A stretch of DNA of 64,000 nucleotides from Liolophura sinensis (GCF_032854445.1 NC_088299.1:14255608-14319607); one strand, 5' to 3'; shown: positions 1 through 12,432, counted from the stretch's first letter. Numbers and translations are program-made. Notes: generated by a model not told the origin, from the letters alone.

Positions 1-1470
1 ACCTAATTTGTCTCTTTTTTTTCTTACTCCAAAACTCACAATGAATATTCCAGACGACCAAACCTCCAGTCACGTGATTTCCGGTTTTAAGTTTCGTGGG
101 TCAGCCAGAGCTCCATTCAAGGATTGTTTGGCGGGAAATGAGTGCCTCTCGAGTCGCGGGGATTATTTGGCACGTCTCAAAGATGCTCTCCCGTTTCCGA
201 CGGCTTTCACAGATTTGTTTCCGAGTGCTTTTCTTGTCAACAGTGTTACTGTCGTAAAAAAGATACTGCATAAAGAAAGTCACTATGCCATAATTTAAAA
301 GCATTTAAGCAGTCCTTTTGCCCGCATGTCACGTGATACAGTTTTCGGAGAATGAACAACGGCTTGACGCTTATGAAAGAGAAAACTAAGATTCCCAGTT
401 ACATGCAGGTCACTGAGCCAAAGTTTCTGAAGATGACGTTAATTTACTGCTGGGGGAAACTCACTATGATTAGTATTTAATCATAGTGGATAACGGATAA
501 CAGGATTTACCTCCATGAATTTGTGTGCTCTTCCAGTCATTGTTTGTGGTGTTTTGTTTTGTTTTTTTTTTGGCGGGGGGGGGGGGTGTTTTTTATTTAT
601 TTATTGGGGTGGGAGAATTTCTTGAAAAAGGAGTGTATGTCAAGACTCAGAAGTAAAATGGGAAACCATTGTCTTGTGGTATTTCGCCCACCTGTAGTGC
701 TTAAACAGGTTTGTGTTGGACCAGTCTGTAAATTCCAAAATTATACACAGAATGTATCTTTAAAGTTGTTTGATTTTTCCCTTCGTTATTATTTTATAAT
801 CTTATGATCATATAATCACACATAGGGAAGCAAGCATTGTTAATGAAATAAAGTTCTGACTATATACTGTACATGTCTCAAAGACGCTGTGCACGCCATT
901 AGTGACGCTGCTGTATACTTCCTTAGACCTACGTGAAAGCCAGCAAAACTGTTTTAAGACTTAATACTAGATTTAATTTTAAGCCAGGTTTTTAATTTTG
1001 TACTTAGCTTGAAAAAAACTTGAGTAACAGTTTGCTAAATATAAGCTAAAACTGCTACTTTGACTATGACTTTGACTTTGGGCGATTGGATTGGCTGCTG
1101 ATTTGGCTAAAGTTTTAGATATAAAATATGAATTAATAACGGTATTAGCCAACACACTTTCGAACAACTGGGCACAGCGCGTTTTTCTATCAACAAGAAC
1201 TTTAACTATAAAATTAGTTTGGTAGGCGGCTTTATTCCTGAGAATATTTTGTAATAAGGTGTTTCGATTTAGGTTATTATAATCAACAATGACAAACAAT
1301 CATTATTTCAAGAAGAACAATACCCACGTTATCAACCCTGTATTCATTCCGCTAAACCTGTCGACTAAGCATCCCAAAATAGCTATTGAATATGTGTTCA
1401 AGGTTAGCCAGTTTATTAAATTTTTGTGTATATCATATGATAATCTCAGTATTTACACTCAGAAAATAAA
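1..1470. other. Intergenic, no supported gene
   Basis: Short open frames occur on both strands (for example 8-298 plus and 979-1299 minus), but none has a recognisable domain, splice context or codon pattern that sets it apart from its surroundings. A T-run followed by a G-run lies near 558-586. Nothing else is seen. Confidence 0.5.
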
Positions 1471-1690
1471 TCTCTTAAACTGAACAGAAAGTATTTTGTC
1501 TGGGTGATGCTAGAATGTATCGCAGCAGATTCATCTCTTACATATAACACAAACACTTTATTAGTTGAACGTAAAGATTCTATTGGACTAACACGATATT
1601 CTGTTGAATGTGACAGAATACTGTGGGATAAGAACAGAATACGTTCTAGCATCACACAGACGACAGACATCGACAGATTAATGTTTTGAG
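1471..1690. mobile_element. MITE, diverged copy 1
   Basis: The stretch starts with GAACAGAAAGTATTTTGTCT and a GATGCTAGAATG block, and ends with the inverse CGTTCTAGCATCAC block and a decayed outer arm. The same layout and interior words (CAGCAGATT, ATATAACACA, GACTAACA) recur in the better-kept copy at 58029-58275. Terminal inverted repeats, about 220 bp length and no coding capacity are the hallmarks of a non-autonomous DNA transposon. The small open frames on both strands here are by-products. Confidence 0.75.
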
Positions 1691-2335
1691 TGCAGGTGTA
1701 CGTGATATTATATGCTGGTTAAATATTGCTCAATGTATTAGATAATTTCTGGTCGCCTTTTTGTGATAACACGCTTACAACGTGACAAGTGACTGCTCTT
1801 TCTGTAGTTATTGTTATGCTACAAAAAACTGCTGTTTGCTGGTGGAAACAGCACAATCCTGATGGTATCCAAGCACAAACTATCCGGTAGTAAGACGATG
1901 AAGACTGGCATAGGAGGGTAACTGAAGTCCGCTTATATATCGGGATCTCTTAAATATTCCACAGCATGCTTACCCGTGTAATGCATCACTGAGGGCTGAC
2001 TGTATTCTGATTTGGTGAAACATAATATAATAGGACAGAAAATATAAATATAAAAGGAAAGAGATTTGGTTTGGCACAAACTCCCAATTCTTCTTTTCTC
2101 ATGGCATTTATTGCGGCACTATTGATTGATTCACAGTGACACATGTGAGGTTGCCAGCTACTCCATATTCAGATACACACCTTTTCGAACTCGAATTTAA
2201 CAAGGCTTATATGAAAGATGTCGTCGATGAAATACTATCCAGGTTTTCTATGATGCCCTTATATGTGTATTTATTTAAACTTCATCTCACCCCATGGTTG
2301 TAACATGTCACTTTTATCGTTGTGTATACGCCAAA

Positions 2336-2400
2336 CTACAATGGTTTTTCTTATACGATGGCGGCCAGTACATTATACGGTGGAGGAAATGGTTCAAAAT
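2336..2400 (-). mobile_element. SINE-A 3' fragment
   Basis: A decayed piece of the common SINE tail region in antisense: the words CTTATACGATGGCGGCCAG and GGTGGAGGAAATGG match the body of full copies such as 17405-17680. The AAATAAA tail and the tRNA-like head are missing. Confidence 0.55.
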
Positions 2401-3437
2401 AAACCACTGACTTGTGGCAAGTTTGACTGACAATTTTTTTACCTTCGGTGTTATATAAAAGTTAACATAATTAATAATCTTTTGTCTCATACATCGTGCA
2501 CGAAACTAAAACGCGGTATTTTTTATTTATGCCCTATTAGCGCGGTCAGAATATGGTCAAGCAAAAAGCAGCTTTGATAGCTCGTCGACCATGCCTCTTT
2601 TAAAATAGTCCATCCCATACTATAATCAGCATAGCGCCACTAAATGCTATGTAATAGCTTTTGCACATTAAAAATAGGAATGCTATGATAGACTAAGTAG
2701 GAGATTACAAACTACTGGTTGTTCAGAATAGCGATGTTGCTATCAGTTGCAATCTCCTAATGGCGGTCCGGGGAACCCATGAATAAATAACGCTCTTTGT
2801 TCATTGATATCGCTCCTAAAATCGGCTGATTTCGGGCGCCCTTCCACATTACACACAGAGCTTTGTCATTCGTACCTATTCATTTTGCAAGCCTAAAACA
2901 AGTGATGTCCCGGACGCAAAAAACGAGATAAAGTACAGCTGTATGGAATGCAATGTATAGTTATGGCAAATAATGCGCCTGAGGACACACAAAGTGAATC
3001 CAGGAAACAGTTGCATAGCAACGGCAGTTTCTTCCATACTCTTTAACTAATTAAACGAAGACAAAAACTGAAACGAAACTGGAAAGTAAATTAATCCCTA
3101 TGTATCCCATAAAGGTTGGGCCCAACTGTTTGATGAATTTCTTTATTCATGTGATTGGAGCTAAACGCCGTATACATGTACATTCTCGTGAAAATTCCAT
3201 TCATATGCCGTGGTAAGGTTTATGGAATAAAGAAACTGGTCACAGTCCGAGAGAAACCAGCTCTCCTAACCAGCTATTAAATCATTCAAGTCAAAATGTC
3301 TGCCGGATGAATGGGCCAAACAAAACCCAAAACGACATTGAGAATCAAGTATGAAAAGTAGGCTTAAAATATGACTCCGGGGTTATTTGGAGTATCTATT
3401 TCTTATGAAAGTTCAAACGTCACGCGCCAATACACAA

Positions 3438-3562
3438 ACAAGTCCATCAAAAGTTTAATCATGAGCTCTAGCACATGCGTATTACCGACGTCATCGTCAG
3501 ACAAGTCCATCGAAAGTTTAATCGTGAACTGTAGCACATGCGTATTACCGACGTCATCGTCA
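3438..3562. repeat. 63-bp tandem duplication
   Basis: Two head-to-tail copies of a 63-bp unit start at 3438 and 3501. Each contains AAGTCCATC, AGCACATGCGTATTACCG and ACGTCATCGTCA. They differ at a few bases. The unit carries a CRE-like ACGTCATCGTCA, so this may be a duplicated regulatory word, but no gene is close. Confidence 0.8.
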
Positions 3563-4106
3563 ACGAGCCAAGACAAAACACTGAACGCACTCTGTTTAGA
3601 TGTCTCGGTCAAACCGATGAGGAAATTTCTGCTATATTATTGGCGTGTTTAATGTCGTTGAAACATATCTGGCAAAAAACATAGGACGTTTTTTAGATTA
3701 GCACTATGAACATTCTTTCTTCGACTGAATCGTGGATACAGCAGTGGGGCTCAAAGATATTCTTGGCGCGCTATGAGTAGACCGTAGCATACCAGTTTGG
3801 CGAAGGTTTAATGTGCTCAGTACTGTATGACCATGGCTAGTTGGGCACATCGCTTGATGGAGGAATACGTATACTCCAATATGGTATAAGTATAACAGAT
3901 TCCAAGCAAACATGGTAAGAATTTGCCAAGCAGTTCGTAAGCATATCTGTGTTAGCTGTACAGAAATCGTGAACATATTCGCAGTTACTATAAGCTCTAT
4001 TGCCATATAAATGGGGCAAATTATAAGTATATTTAGTAATATACTTTACTATTGTGTGGTTTTATTATATACACAATGAAACAACAACAACAAATTTAAA
4101 GAGCAT

Positions 4107-4245
4107 AAATTAGACCCAGATTCGTTTTTCCTTATTCGACATTCGAATATCTTGCAAGCACCACATCAGTCATTCGAATACCGAATATCGTGCTAACAGC
4201 ACATTCCTTATTCGAAATAACGAAAAACGAATCTGGCGCTAATTT
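4107..4245. mobile_element. Short palindromic MITE-like element
   Basis: The left end AAATTAGACCCAGATTCG and the reverse complement of the right end, AAATTAGCGCCAGATTCG, match with two mismatches and both continue into TTTTTC. The interior also has inverted TTATTCGA/TTCGAATA words. At about 139 bp with matching ends it looks like a small foldback or MITE-type element with no coding capacity. I could not define a target-site duplication. Confidence 0.7.
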
Positions 4246-4319
4246 CTGGTGGCTCTAAGTTTACATGCATGTTGAACCACCACAGCTCTCTGGTGATCAT
4301 ATACTGAAGACTGGATATT

Positions 4320-4566
4320 TTGATTTATTTATTTTATTTATTTGATTGGTGTTTTACGCCGTACTCAAGAATATTTCACTTATACGACGGCGGCCAACAT
4401 TATGGTGGTAGGAAATCGGGGAAAACCCACGACCATCCGCATGCTGCTGACAGACCTTCCCATGTACGGCCAGAGAAGAAGCCAGGATGAGATGGACTTG
4501 AACTCACAGCGACCACATTGGGGAGAGGTTCCGGGTTATTACGCTGGGCTAGCGCGCTGGATATTT
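4320..4566 (-). mobile_element. SINE-A copy (antisense)
   Basis: Reads from the tail: a TTTATTTATT run, GATTGGTGTTTTACGCCGTA, AATATTTCACTTATACGACG, then the body (GACAGACCTTCCCA, GACTTGAACTCACAGCGACC) and part of the tRNA-like head (GCTAGCGCGCTGG). This is one of about 14 copies of the family in the window. Confidence 0.85.
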
Positions 4567-4767
4567 TTCGGGGTTGGAACGTGGTGCCACGAGAATGACA
4601 CTGACATAAAGCACCCTCTGTGCTCTTTTTGCATTAACACATTCGTATCACCAGACACGAGAACACTGCACCTGGGTTACACACTTACGTGTCTTCGAAT
4701 GCAGCCAGTGTAATTTCAGTCCCATGCATCATCGAACAGGCAATCTTTGAGAACCACCTCCTACCTT

Positions 4768-4980
4768 GAAGTCCGTGGCCGAGTGGTTTACCTGCCAGCG
4801 CGGCGCAGTGGCTCAGGAGCCTCCAAACAATGCAAGTCCTGCTCATGCTGGCTTCCTCTCCTGTCATGTGTTTGAAGGTCTTTCAGTAAACCTGCCGATG
4901 GTCGTGGATTTCTCCCCGTCATATAAGTGAAATATTCTTGAAAACGGCGTAAAACATCAACCAGGTATAAATAAATAAAT
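4768..4980 (+). mobile_element. SINE-A copy (sense)
   Basis: Sense copy with a tRNA-like head (CCGTGGCCGAGTGGTTTACC), body (CATGCTGGCTTCCTCTCC, GATGGTCGTGGATTTC) and tail (AAGTGAAATATTCTTG, ACGGCGTAAAACATCAACC, then AAATAAAT). It faces the antisense copy at 4320-4566, so the two form an inverted pair about 200 bp apart. Confidence 0.85.
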
Positions 4981-5854
4981 ATAGTGACAGACATGAATAA
5001 TGCTCTTCTGCAAAGTGGCGGTACACGATGGTTGAATCAGTCGAGGCTTAAATGCGATTAGGCCTATACAAGTTAGATGTGAAAAGATTGCACATTTCAC
5101 AAACCACCGTAACACTATCAGGAAGCCAACCAGTACCACAAATCCTATGTGCAAATAATTAAATTACAGTTCACATTAAAAAATACAGCTTAGCATTTAT
5201 ACAGACGCATTTCTTTGATGATATTACTACTAAAAGCGTAAAAGAAATTTATTCTTTAAAAATCGTTGTGAAATATTTCTTAACGATTTTTCCCCAGCAC
5301 TACAAAAAGATAGTTTAAAGTCTTTTAGGGATTCACCGCACCACTCACATGTCAATAGCGATAAAAGTGTTATTTTGCAAACTTTATAGATATCTCTTTT
5401 GTTTTTACATTTATGTATTTTGCACCCATACGCCATGACGTTGAAAAAGAAACATTTGTTACAAGACGTTCCCATCTGAGCTTAGCGCTATGACATCATT
5501 ATACATTTACAGTAAACTTTTACGTTTTCTACGTGACGAAACAATAAGAATCGAAGTCATACATAGGCAGTTTCTGCGTGGCCAAAGCTTCCCGTTGATT
5601 GATCTAAAATGCATGACCCCTGTGGCTGGAGTAAAACACAATGGCAGTATAAAATATGCAGTTTTTGCCACATTTTCTTCGTTTTGGGGGGTAGAATAGA
5701 CTTTAACACCTTCGTCTTGGTGTTTGTTGTGTATTTCGATACGGGTGGACCTTGTTTCGTACCGGATTTGATGAGGTACGAACAAGGTTCAGCGGTATCG
5801 GGTTACACAACAAACATCAAGACAACAGTATCAAACCCTTAATTATACACATGA

Positions 5855-5965
5855 ATATTTCCTCAAGGCTCTGCATGGTTTCCTCCCACCATAATGCTGG
5901 TCATATAAGTGAAATATTCTTGAGTATGGCGTAGAACACTGATCAAATAAATAAGTAAATGAATA
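5855..5965 (+). mobile_element. SINE-A 3' fragment
   Basis: Only the last third of the family is present: GGTTTCCTCCCACCATAATG, AAGTGAAATATTCTTGAGTA, a GGCGTAGAACACTG variant and a degenerate AAATAAATAAG tail. The 5' truncation is typical of reverse-transcribed insertions. Confidence 0.75.
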
Positions 5966-6157
5966 AACATACGTAAATAATTAGCACCATGCCGAAGACA
6001 CCAGACATCCCCAATCATTAACATTCGAATACGGCTCATGTTGTTTTGACTACAAAATTAGGCCAGGTACTTCACCATGTGCAGTTTTTTTCTCCTGGCT
6101 CTGGATTTCTCTTAATCATGATTTAAATATATATATATATACTATACAAGTTCTACA

Positions 6158-6252
6158 GTCTGTCAGCAACCTGTGAATGGTTTCCTCCCGTCGTCTAAGT
6201 GAAATATCCCTGAGTACGGCATAAAACTCAGATCAAACAAATAAATAACACA
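6158..6252 (+). mobile_element. SINE-A 3' fragment
   Basis: A diverged 3' piece with GTCAGCAACCTGTGAATGG, GTTTCCTCCCGTCGTC, AAGTGAAATATCCCTGAGTA and an AAATAAATAA tail. It lacks the tRNA-like head and the CCATAATGCTGG segment. Confidence 0.7.
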
Positions 6253-6499
6253 TTCATGATGTCTGCGTTGTTGTTGCAGTCATTTTCAATGTTACCACAC
6301 GTTAACCATAGTCTTAGCCAACGAAACCACAGTGGAGAGCAAAATCTGGAATAATAATTAATAGATTATGTGAATACTAGTGAATAAGTGACAAACCGGC
6401 AAGTTTAAAGATAAGCGTATTTATTTATCTATTTTGTTTACGTTGAACGTTGAACGCTGTATTCAGTTAGGACAGTCCGACGGCAATATGTGAATGCCT

Positions 6500-6825
6500 A
6501 GAGAACCAGTGTAGACCACCGCCAGAGACCTAACAGAGGCTGGAGTGTAAAGAGTCTGGAGTAATCCACGCCCAGAAACCTAAAAGAGGCTGGAGAAAAC
6601 CGAAGAGCGGTGTAAACCGCCGCCAGACACCTAACAGAGGCTGGAGAAAACCCGAGAGCCTGGTGTAAACCACCGCCAGATATCTAACAAAGACTGGAGA
6701 AAACCCGAGAGTCCGGTGTATACCACAGCCAGATACCTAACAGAGACTAGAGAAAACCATGCAGGGAGCCCAGAGTAAACCACCACCTGATACCTGACAG
6801 AGGCTGGAGAAAATCGGAGAACAAC
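6500..6825. repeat. Degenerate ~50-60 bp tandem array
   Basis: About six imperfect head-to-tail copies, each with CCTAACAGAGGCTGGAG, AAAACC, GTGTAAACC and CCGCCAGA words. Copy lengths vary by several bases. No gene overlaps it. Confidence 0.8.
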
Positions 6826-7016
6826 GATTTGTCGGACAAAGCCAAAGGCGGTTTTACATTATAAAAGACGAGAACAACACAGAGAGCAAAACCAGAGCAG
6901 CAAGGACAGGTGTCATAGGCAAATGGTCTAAGGTAAAATCTGGCCACTTGTCAATTTATCTCAGTTAGGGTTTCATTGTAACTGTTCGTGTATGCATGAG
7001 TATATACACGAGTGTG

Positions 7017-7215
7017 CTTGGGGTTTTACGTCGTACTTAACAACTCTTCAGTTATATATCGACAAGAAGTCATTAGGTGTGTGTACATCTATACTATGTC
7101 ATCTTGTGGCAGGGCGAGTCCATGCTGTCAAAGTGCTGCCGCCACTGAAGTATCATGCCGAAGACACCAGACATGACACCCCATCCAGTCACATTATAAT
7201 AACATTGGATTAACT
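7017..7215 (-). mobile_element. SINE-B-related fragment (antisense)
   Basis: Reads inward from the tail GGGGTTTTACGTCGTACT, through CAACTCTTCAGTTATAT and GTCATTAGGTGTGTGTACAT, to CCGAAGACACCAGACATGAC. It shares its tail with the SINE-B copies at 10360 and 34309 and is inverted relative to the relative at 7383-7670. Confidence 0.7.
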
Positions 7216-7361
7216 GGCCATATTTTCTTGCTCTGATCTCTCAGTGCTGGGCGCCACCTACCCGGGTTTGATCCAAGTCTCCCGATTTCGATGCAGGGGA
7301 CTCTATCCGGAGCGGTTTAAATGTTCGTGTAAATGCTTATAAAACAGTTGCAAATTACACT

Positions 7362-7382
7362 CCCCCCCCCCCCCCCCCCCCC
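7362..7382. repeat. Poly-C run (about 21 C)
   Basis: An uninterrupted run of about 21 C lies directly before the tRNA-like head of the next SINE. Its length is prone to sequencing error. Confidence 0.9.
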
Positions 7383-7670
7383 GCTTCAGTGGCCTAATGC
7401 TTAGAGCATCCGCCTCGAAGTCGGGAGACCCGACATCAAATGAAATACATACATGGTACTTCTTACCACTTCGCCTGACGCTCAACACTTAGATATCAGA
7501 GCAAGGAAACGGGATTGGGTGGCTTGGTGTCAGTATAATGTGACTGGGTGGGTTTTCATGTCTGGTGTCTCCTCACCCTGCCACAAGAAGACACATTATA
7601 CAAACACACACCTAATGACTCCTCGTCGTCATATAACTGAATAAGTACGACGTTAAAGTCAAAACATTCA
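7383..7670 (+). mobile_element. SINE-B-related copy (sense)
   Basis: The head has a tRNA-like layout (CAGTGGCCTAATGCTTAGAG as an A-box region, CGGGAGACCCGACATC near the B-box position). The body has GTGTCAGTATAATGTGACTG and CCTGCCACAAGAAGACAC, and the tail has TCGTCGTCATATAACTGA and TACGACGTTAAAGTC. It forms an inverted pair with 7017-7215. Confidence 0.75.
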
Positions 7671-8360
7671 TTCATCACATTTAAGATACAAACACATTAA
7701 ATTCACATGTCACTTCACGGGACAAATTCTGTAGTTCGCCCACAGGAAATTGGAGTGCCCCTAAACCTCGTTTGCTGAAAGGGACCCGTCAAAATTGTCG
7801 GGCAAAGTATTAAAATACACTTCCGAGACATTCAGAGACCTGGCGGGCTGAGCATTTCCAAATCAGCCAAATTTCTATCAGTTACAAATTTTGTGTTGTT
7901 GCGAGCTACATCAGAGCCAATGGTCTTCTGGCTGGCCTGACCACTACACAGCACAGAGCTAAAGGGTGTTCGGTTAGTTTCCTATCACTGCTGGTCAAAT
8001 ACGTGTCAATACTGGTATGAGTTTCTAGCATCCCAAAGCGCCCAGCCGTTCTCCCCTATAAGCGTTAACGTGCCAGACCCATTACACACAATAATATGTG
8101 GAGTCCAGATACCTGTATCTTCTGGGTCCGTATCTGCGCTGCGTCCAGTATATCGTGAGTCAACATTGTGCTGCGTAGTTTATCGAATATGCCATGCTAA
8201 TTATATTCTACACTGTCGTAAAGTATACCTGTGAAGCTTTTATTCTGCATATTGAATAAAAACTCATTTAATCGTTACGACACTGACGCTGTCAATTAAT
8301 TTTCTCGCATTTCGTGAACTAAAACAATATATCCACATGCTGGGCTTGCATGGGTATTAG
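7671..8360. other. Intergenic, nothing recognised
   Basis: No supported exon, RNA gene or repeat family was found on either strand. Confidence 0.45.
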
Positions 8361-8680
8361 ATTACATGTAACACATACGTGATTACGTGTAACACGGACG
8401 AGATTTCATGTAACACATACGAGATTACGTGTACCACAGACGAGATTTCATGTAATACAGATGAGATCAAATGTAATACAGATGAGATTACATGTCATAC
8501 AGATAAGGTACATGTCATACAGATGAGGTTACATGTAACACAGACGAGATTACATGTAACACAGACGAGATTTCATGTAATACAGACGAGATTTTACATC
8601 TCATACAGGCGAGAACTCATGTTATACGGACGAGGTTACATGTAATACAGAAGAGATTCCATGTAATACAGACGAGATGC
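8361..8680. repeat. 21-bp tandem array (~15 copies)
   Basis: Head-to-tail copies of a 21-bp unit with consensus close to ACATGTAACACAGACGAGA plus TT. Outer copies are more diverged than inner ones. The 88-codon open frame across it follows from a 3n period without stops and has no other support. Confidence 0.9.
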
Positions 8681-9372
8681 ATTATTGCAATATTTGGCAG
8701 AAGAACTATCTAAGAACACTGACTACGGTGCATCAGGGACCAGTGCAAGATGTACGGTAATGGAGACGATTGCATTATACGAAAGTGGAACATTGCATAG
8801 AAAAATACCAGAGTGCACTATAAAACAAAATGCGCTGTTTGCACCAGGGCCTATACATGATCACCATGAACAAGGCAAATACAAGTCTATACTCAAGGCT
8901 TTAAAGGGATACAAAATCGTGTTTGATTGGCTGGTGTGAGAGGTGGGCAAATCCTGGTTACGGCTATAGCCTATAAGCGGCAGTTTGGGTAAGGCTGACT
9001 TATTCAAGCGTACTCAAAGCTGCAGGATTTAACGCAGTAAACCTTTAAATATAGCTCCGCTCTCAGCCAATCAGCTTCGATATTGCATTCCTTCAAAACG
9101 TTAAAATCACTACATGTATGTTCCACCGAAACGTTAGATATGGGTTCGGGACAAAAATTAAAACAACGATGGCATCATAAATTTCAGGTCTGGCAAAGAA
9201 AACCAAGGAATCCCCCAGAGTGTTACGTTTCGGGATACGGAACCTTCACACTACAGTCTCTAAAGACTATTATTTCTAAGAGTTCAAGAAAACGAAATTT
9301 ATATCTCAGGTGTGTTGTGAAAAACACGATCATCCGCTTTACTGCAATTTAATATTTAATTCAGAGTGTAGA

Positions 9373-9443
<71 letters not shown>

Positions 9444-10359
9444 CAGGCCTCAAAAACATGGCTTTCTACAAGCATAAGGTGAGGTGTGTAAGACAGTACC
9501 CACGGAAGATTCTTTTGCAGTAACTGAATGTTCTTAATGCATAATCACATAGACTCATCAAGCAAACTGACGTCCCAACATAAGCGAATAAGACAGAGAT
9601 GTGACAAAAATTACGCTTGCTAAAGGTTTTGCATCTCGATTGTGCCTTCATTCGTCTACTTGTGTTGATAGGAGTAGATTCAAGAATAACACACAGTCAC
9701 CAGACAGGAAGATCCGGATCCGGAGTAAACCTTACAACAGGTACCTGTCTGACAAACCTCTTAATTTCAACCGCAGGCCAGGCTCTGTAAAGCATACTTG
9801 AAACGTTTGGTTTTTTATTTCTTCATACGAAGTTTATCATGTAGCCCATCACATAAAAGTACAAAAAAAGCTTCTCCGCTTTCCTCTTTGAGCGTAAAAA
9901 TGATTTTAAACTACAGTTTTTCTTTACGGGCCAGCGATAAGTCTGAAAGTTAAGTACCCTGCTGTGTGAGGACTTCACAGTGACAGCTGTCAAAGCGGGC
10001 TTTGTTAAGAGGGTGGGGGTGGGGGCAAAGCTAGTCCCGCGTTCCCCGTATGTTCATCGATGACGTCATTTCCGAATAATTCTGACCATTTAGGGAAAAT
10101 ATGCATAAAGTAGAGGGGTTATTAAAATATAAAATGTGCCTCAAAAATGAAAGTTTTTTTTATTTTCTTATATTATTTTTCTTTTTTGGCACACTTCTCT
10201 TCATGTTCTTTACAAGCATATTATTCGTTTTGTAGTACCTTTTCTCGTACCATTTAAGACGAACGGGGCGAATAGGCTACACTCGTCTCTCCGACACCGT
10301 TGTCACGTTTATTTGTCTACGAGATTTGAAGCTCTGGAGTTTTAAGAATATAGTTTACT
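8681..10359. other. Intergenic, no supported gene
   Basis: Open frames of 84 and 89 codons (8685-8939 and 9083-9352, plus) have no recognisable domain and no clear splice signals. A long AT dinucleotide run is listed separately. Nothing else is supported. Confidence 0.4.
9375..9442. repeat. (AT)n microsatellite
   Basis: About 34 TA dinucleotides without interruption. Confidence 0.95.
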
Positions 10360-10720
10360 AGCCCCGATAGCACAGTTGGTAGCTCGTCCGCTTCGGGGGC
10401 GGTAGATCCAGCGTCAATCCTGGGTCAGGTCACACCTAAGGCCTTTAAAGAAGTTCTAACTTCTTCGCTTGGCCTTCCACATTATAGTGCAACGACTGGT
10501 TGACCCGTATCAGTATAATCGCTCGGGTGGGGCGCCTTATTTGCCTTCGGGAAGTCATCTCAGTGAAGCAGTACTAGATAAAAATCGGTGGAAATCCGTC
10601 CTGCAACAAGGAGGCACATAACATATTCTATGGAATCCTTCATCGTCATGACTGAAAAATTCTTTGATACGGCGTTAAATACCAAGCACACACTCAATCT
10701 GAAATGTAGTCCGTTGATGT
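10360..10720 (+). mobile_element. SINE-B copy (sense)
   Basis: The tRNA-derived head starts GCCCCGATAGCACAGTTGGT (A-box region), with GTCAATCCTGGGTC at the B-box position. The body has CGACTGGTTGACCCGTATCA and CCTGCAACAAGGAGGCACAT. The tail has TCGTCATGACTGAAAAATTC and GGCGTTAAATACCAAGC. It is closely similar end to end to 34309-34678. Confidence 0.85.
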
Positions 10721-11704
10721 CGCGCTGTCAAGTTCACTGCAAGGGACAGAACAGAAAAATCCTTAAAACAGTAACTGAGTATTAGGTTGACTCCCTTGAT
10801 AAGCCGATTTCAAGCAAACGTCTCGCAACCTTTCGGTCTAGTGGGTTGGAACGACTAGAACGTTCATTCATTTATTGGATCATTGTTATGCGTTTATTAC
10901 CACTATATAATTTTGCTTGTTCCTATCATATCTAGCGCCGACTGCCTGTACATCAGGGGCTGTGAAAACATTCCCAAGGTGGGGACCATGTCCAGAGGCT
11001 TGCGAATGAAAAAAGCCGATCTAAGTGGAATGGGGAGGGTTTGACTTCATTAGGTTATCTCCCTTGGTTCAGTTCTGAGATGATGCGATTCGCCAGTGCA
11101 TCCGCCTTGTACTCTGAAATAACGGGTCTTCTACATTTACTCGATTAGGAAAGGATACAGCGTTGCCCATTATGAAAATAACTGGCAGCATATACTTCGG
11201 TATCCTGTCACACAGTTATTGTACACCAAGTAAAGTACGTACACGTCCTATACACAGAACTCCGGCCTCCTATATTTGACCAACACATGTAACCAGGTGT
11301 TTCACTTACAGAGCCCGAGCCTGGTTTATCTGACAGTAATAAATAATATTTGTTTGGCGTCGGCGTCACTTGGGTGAAGGTTTTGTCTTTTGTCCTGTGG
11401 ACACTACCGTCTTCAAAACTACTGTTTTCAAGTAGTTATCTAATTGACAACTTTAAGACTGACTTTATTGACGGTTTGACCTTGTCAAATAGATAAAAAG
11501 GTATGGAAAGAGGCAACCAACAACTGATGTTGGCACTTCAGGTTTTTTACCCGAACTTAATTTTGGGTAGTGTTTGCTTCTGAACCTCAGATGAGGGATC
11601 TGGGTGCAAGACATCAACTTTGCGAGAGCGTTTATACTGGGCACAGTCCACCATTCTGTGAGAGTGCACACCAAGTCTCGCTTTTTGATTCAAAATGGCA
11701 TGTG
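10721..11704. other. Intergenic, nothing recognised
   Basis: No supported exon, RNA gene or repeat family. It lies beyond the 3' end of CYC1. Confidence 0.4.
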
Positions 11705-11937
11705 CATGTAGAGGTTCTACAACAAATGAACACAGCCGTGAAGAAATTCTACAACAAATGAACACACCTGTGAAGAGGTTCTACAACAAATGAACACACC
11801 TGTGAAGAGGTTCTACAACAAATGAACACACCTGTGAAGAGGTTCTACAACAAATGAACACACCTGTGAAGAGGTTCTACAACAAATGAACACACCTGTG
11901 AAGAGGTTCTACAACAAATGAACACACCTGTGAAATC
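11705..11937. repeat. 32-bp tandem array (7 copies)
   Basis: Nearly perfect head-to-tail copies of a 32-bp unit containing GAGGTTCTACAACAAATG and AACACACCTGTGAA. It lies about 400 bp beyond the CYC1 stop codon, just past the likely poly(A) signal. Confidence 0.95.
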
Positions 11938-11967
11938 AAAAGATTTAACTCATTGAGGATAATGATA

Positions 11968-11973
11968 TTTATT
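11968..11973 (-). terminator. Possible CYC1 poly(A) signal
   Basis: TTTATT on the plus strand reads AATAAA on the CYC1 strand, about 360 bp after the stop codon at 12331. No closer AATAAA was seen on that strand. The assignment is by position only. Confidence 0.4.
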
Positions 11974-12330
11974 ACGATGCTGCTGTCACAACAAAGTCAC
12001 ATTTGAACAGAGACACACCAAACTAGAAAATAAATGTACAAAGTGTTCAATACGTAGCCTACCAACTCCAACCTACATGTTAATAATATAACAATGTATA
12101 TTCTCATGGCGGGAATTTTTTTTTAGCATTTTACAGTGTAACAGTGCAATTGTACAGTGCAACAAATAATTAAGTATTTTCAAAAGCACTTGTGTTGATT
12201 AATTTTTAAATATGTTTTTTCTTTTTTTTTTTCCCCCACTGCATTGCAACCTGGCTAAACTGTCATGAGTGTTGAGAGGAAAACAGCCTGCGACGAACAG
12301 TAATAGATGTATTTGTTAAAAACTACAGCA

Positions 12331-12432
12331 TCATCGTTTCCTGTATGCTAGTTGTCTGCTCTTGATGACCGTCCACTTGTGGCGCTTGAAATAATAAGCT
12401 GTTCCAAGGAGCAATGTGAAAAGGAACAAGGC
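12331..12432 (-). CDS. CYC1: CYC1 exon 8 (terminal)
   Basis: Codes residues 269-301 plus TGA. It holds the C-terminal membrane anchor ([13 protein letters not shown]) and the conserved matrix-side tail [19 protein letters not shown]. The acceptor is CCACAAG. Fourteen residues separate the exon start from FKRHKW, the same spacing as human as I recall it. Confidence 0.97.
   Translation of the reverse strand, partial: ALFLFTLLLGTAYYFKRHKWTVIKSRQLAYRKR

Larger units (their letters stand above)
1691..4106. other. Intergenic, no supported gene
   Basis: No coding exon could be supported on either strand. It contains a short SINE fragment near 2336-2400 and a tandem duplication at 3438-3562, listed separately. 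The rest is unremarkable AT-rich sequence. Confidence 0.5.

Noticed and set aside
8685-8939. 84-codon open frame (plus)
   Set aside because: No recognisable domain, splice context or conserved pattern. Its length is within the range of many chance frames here.
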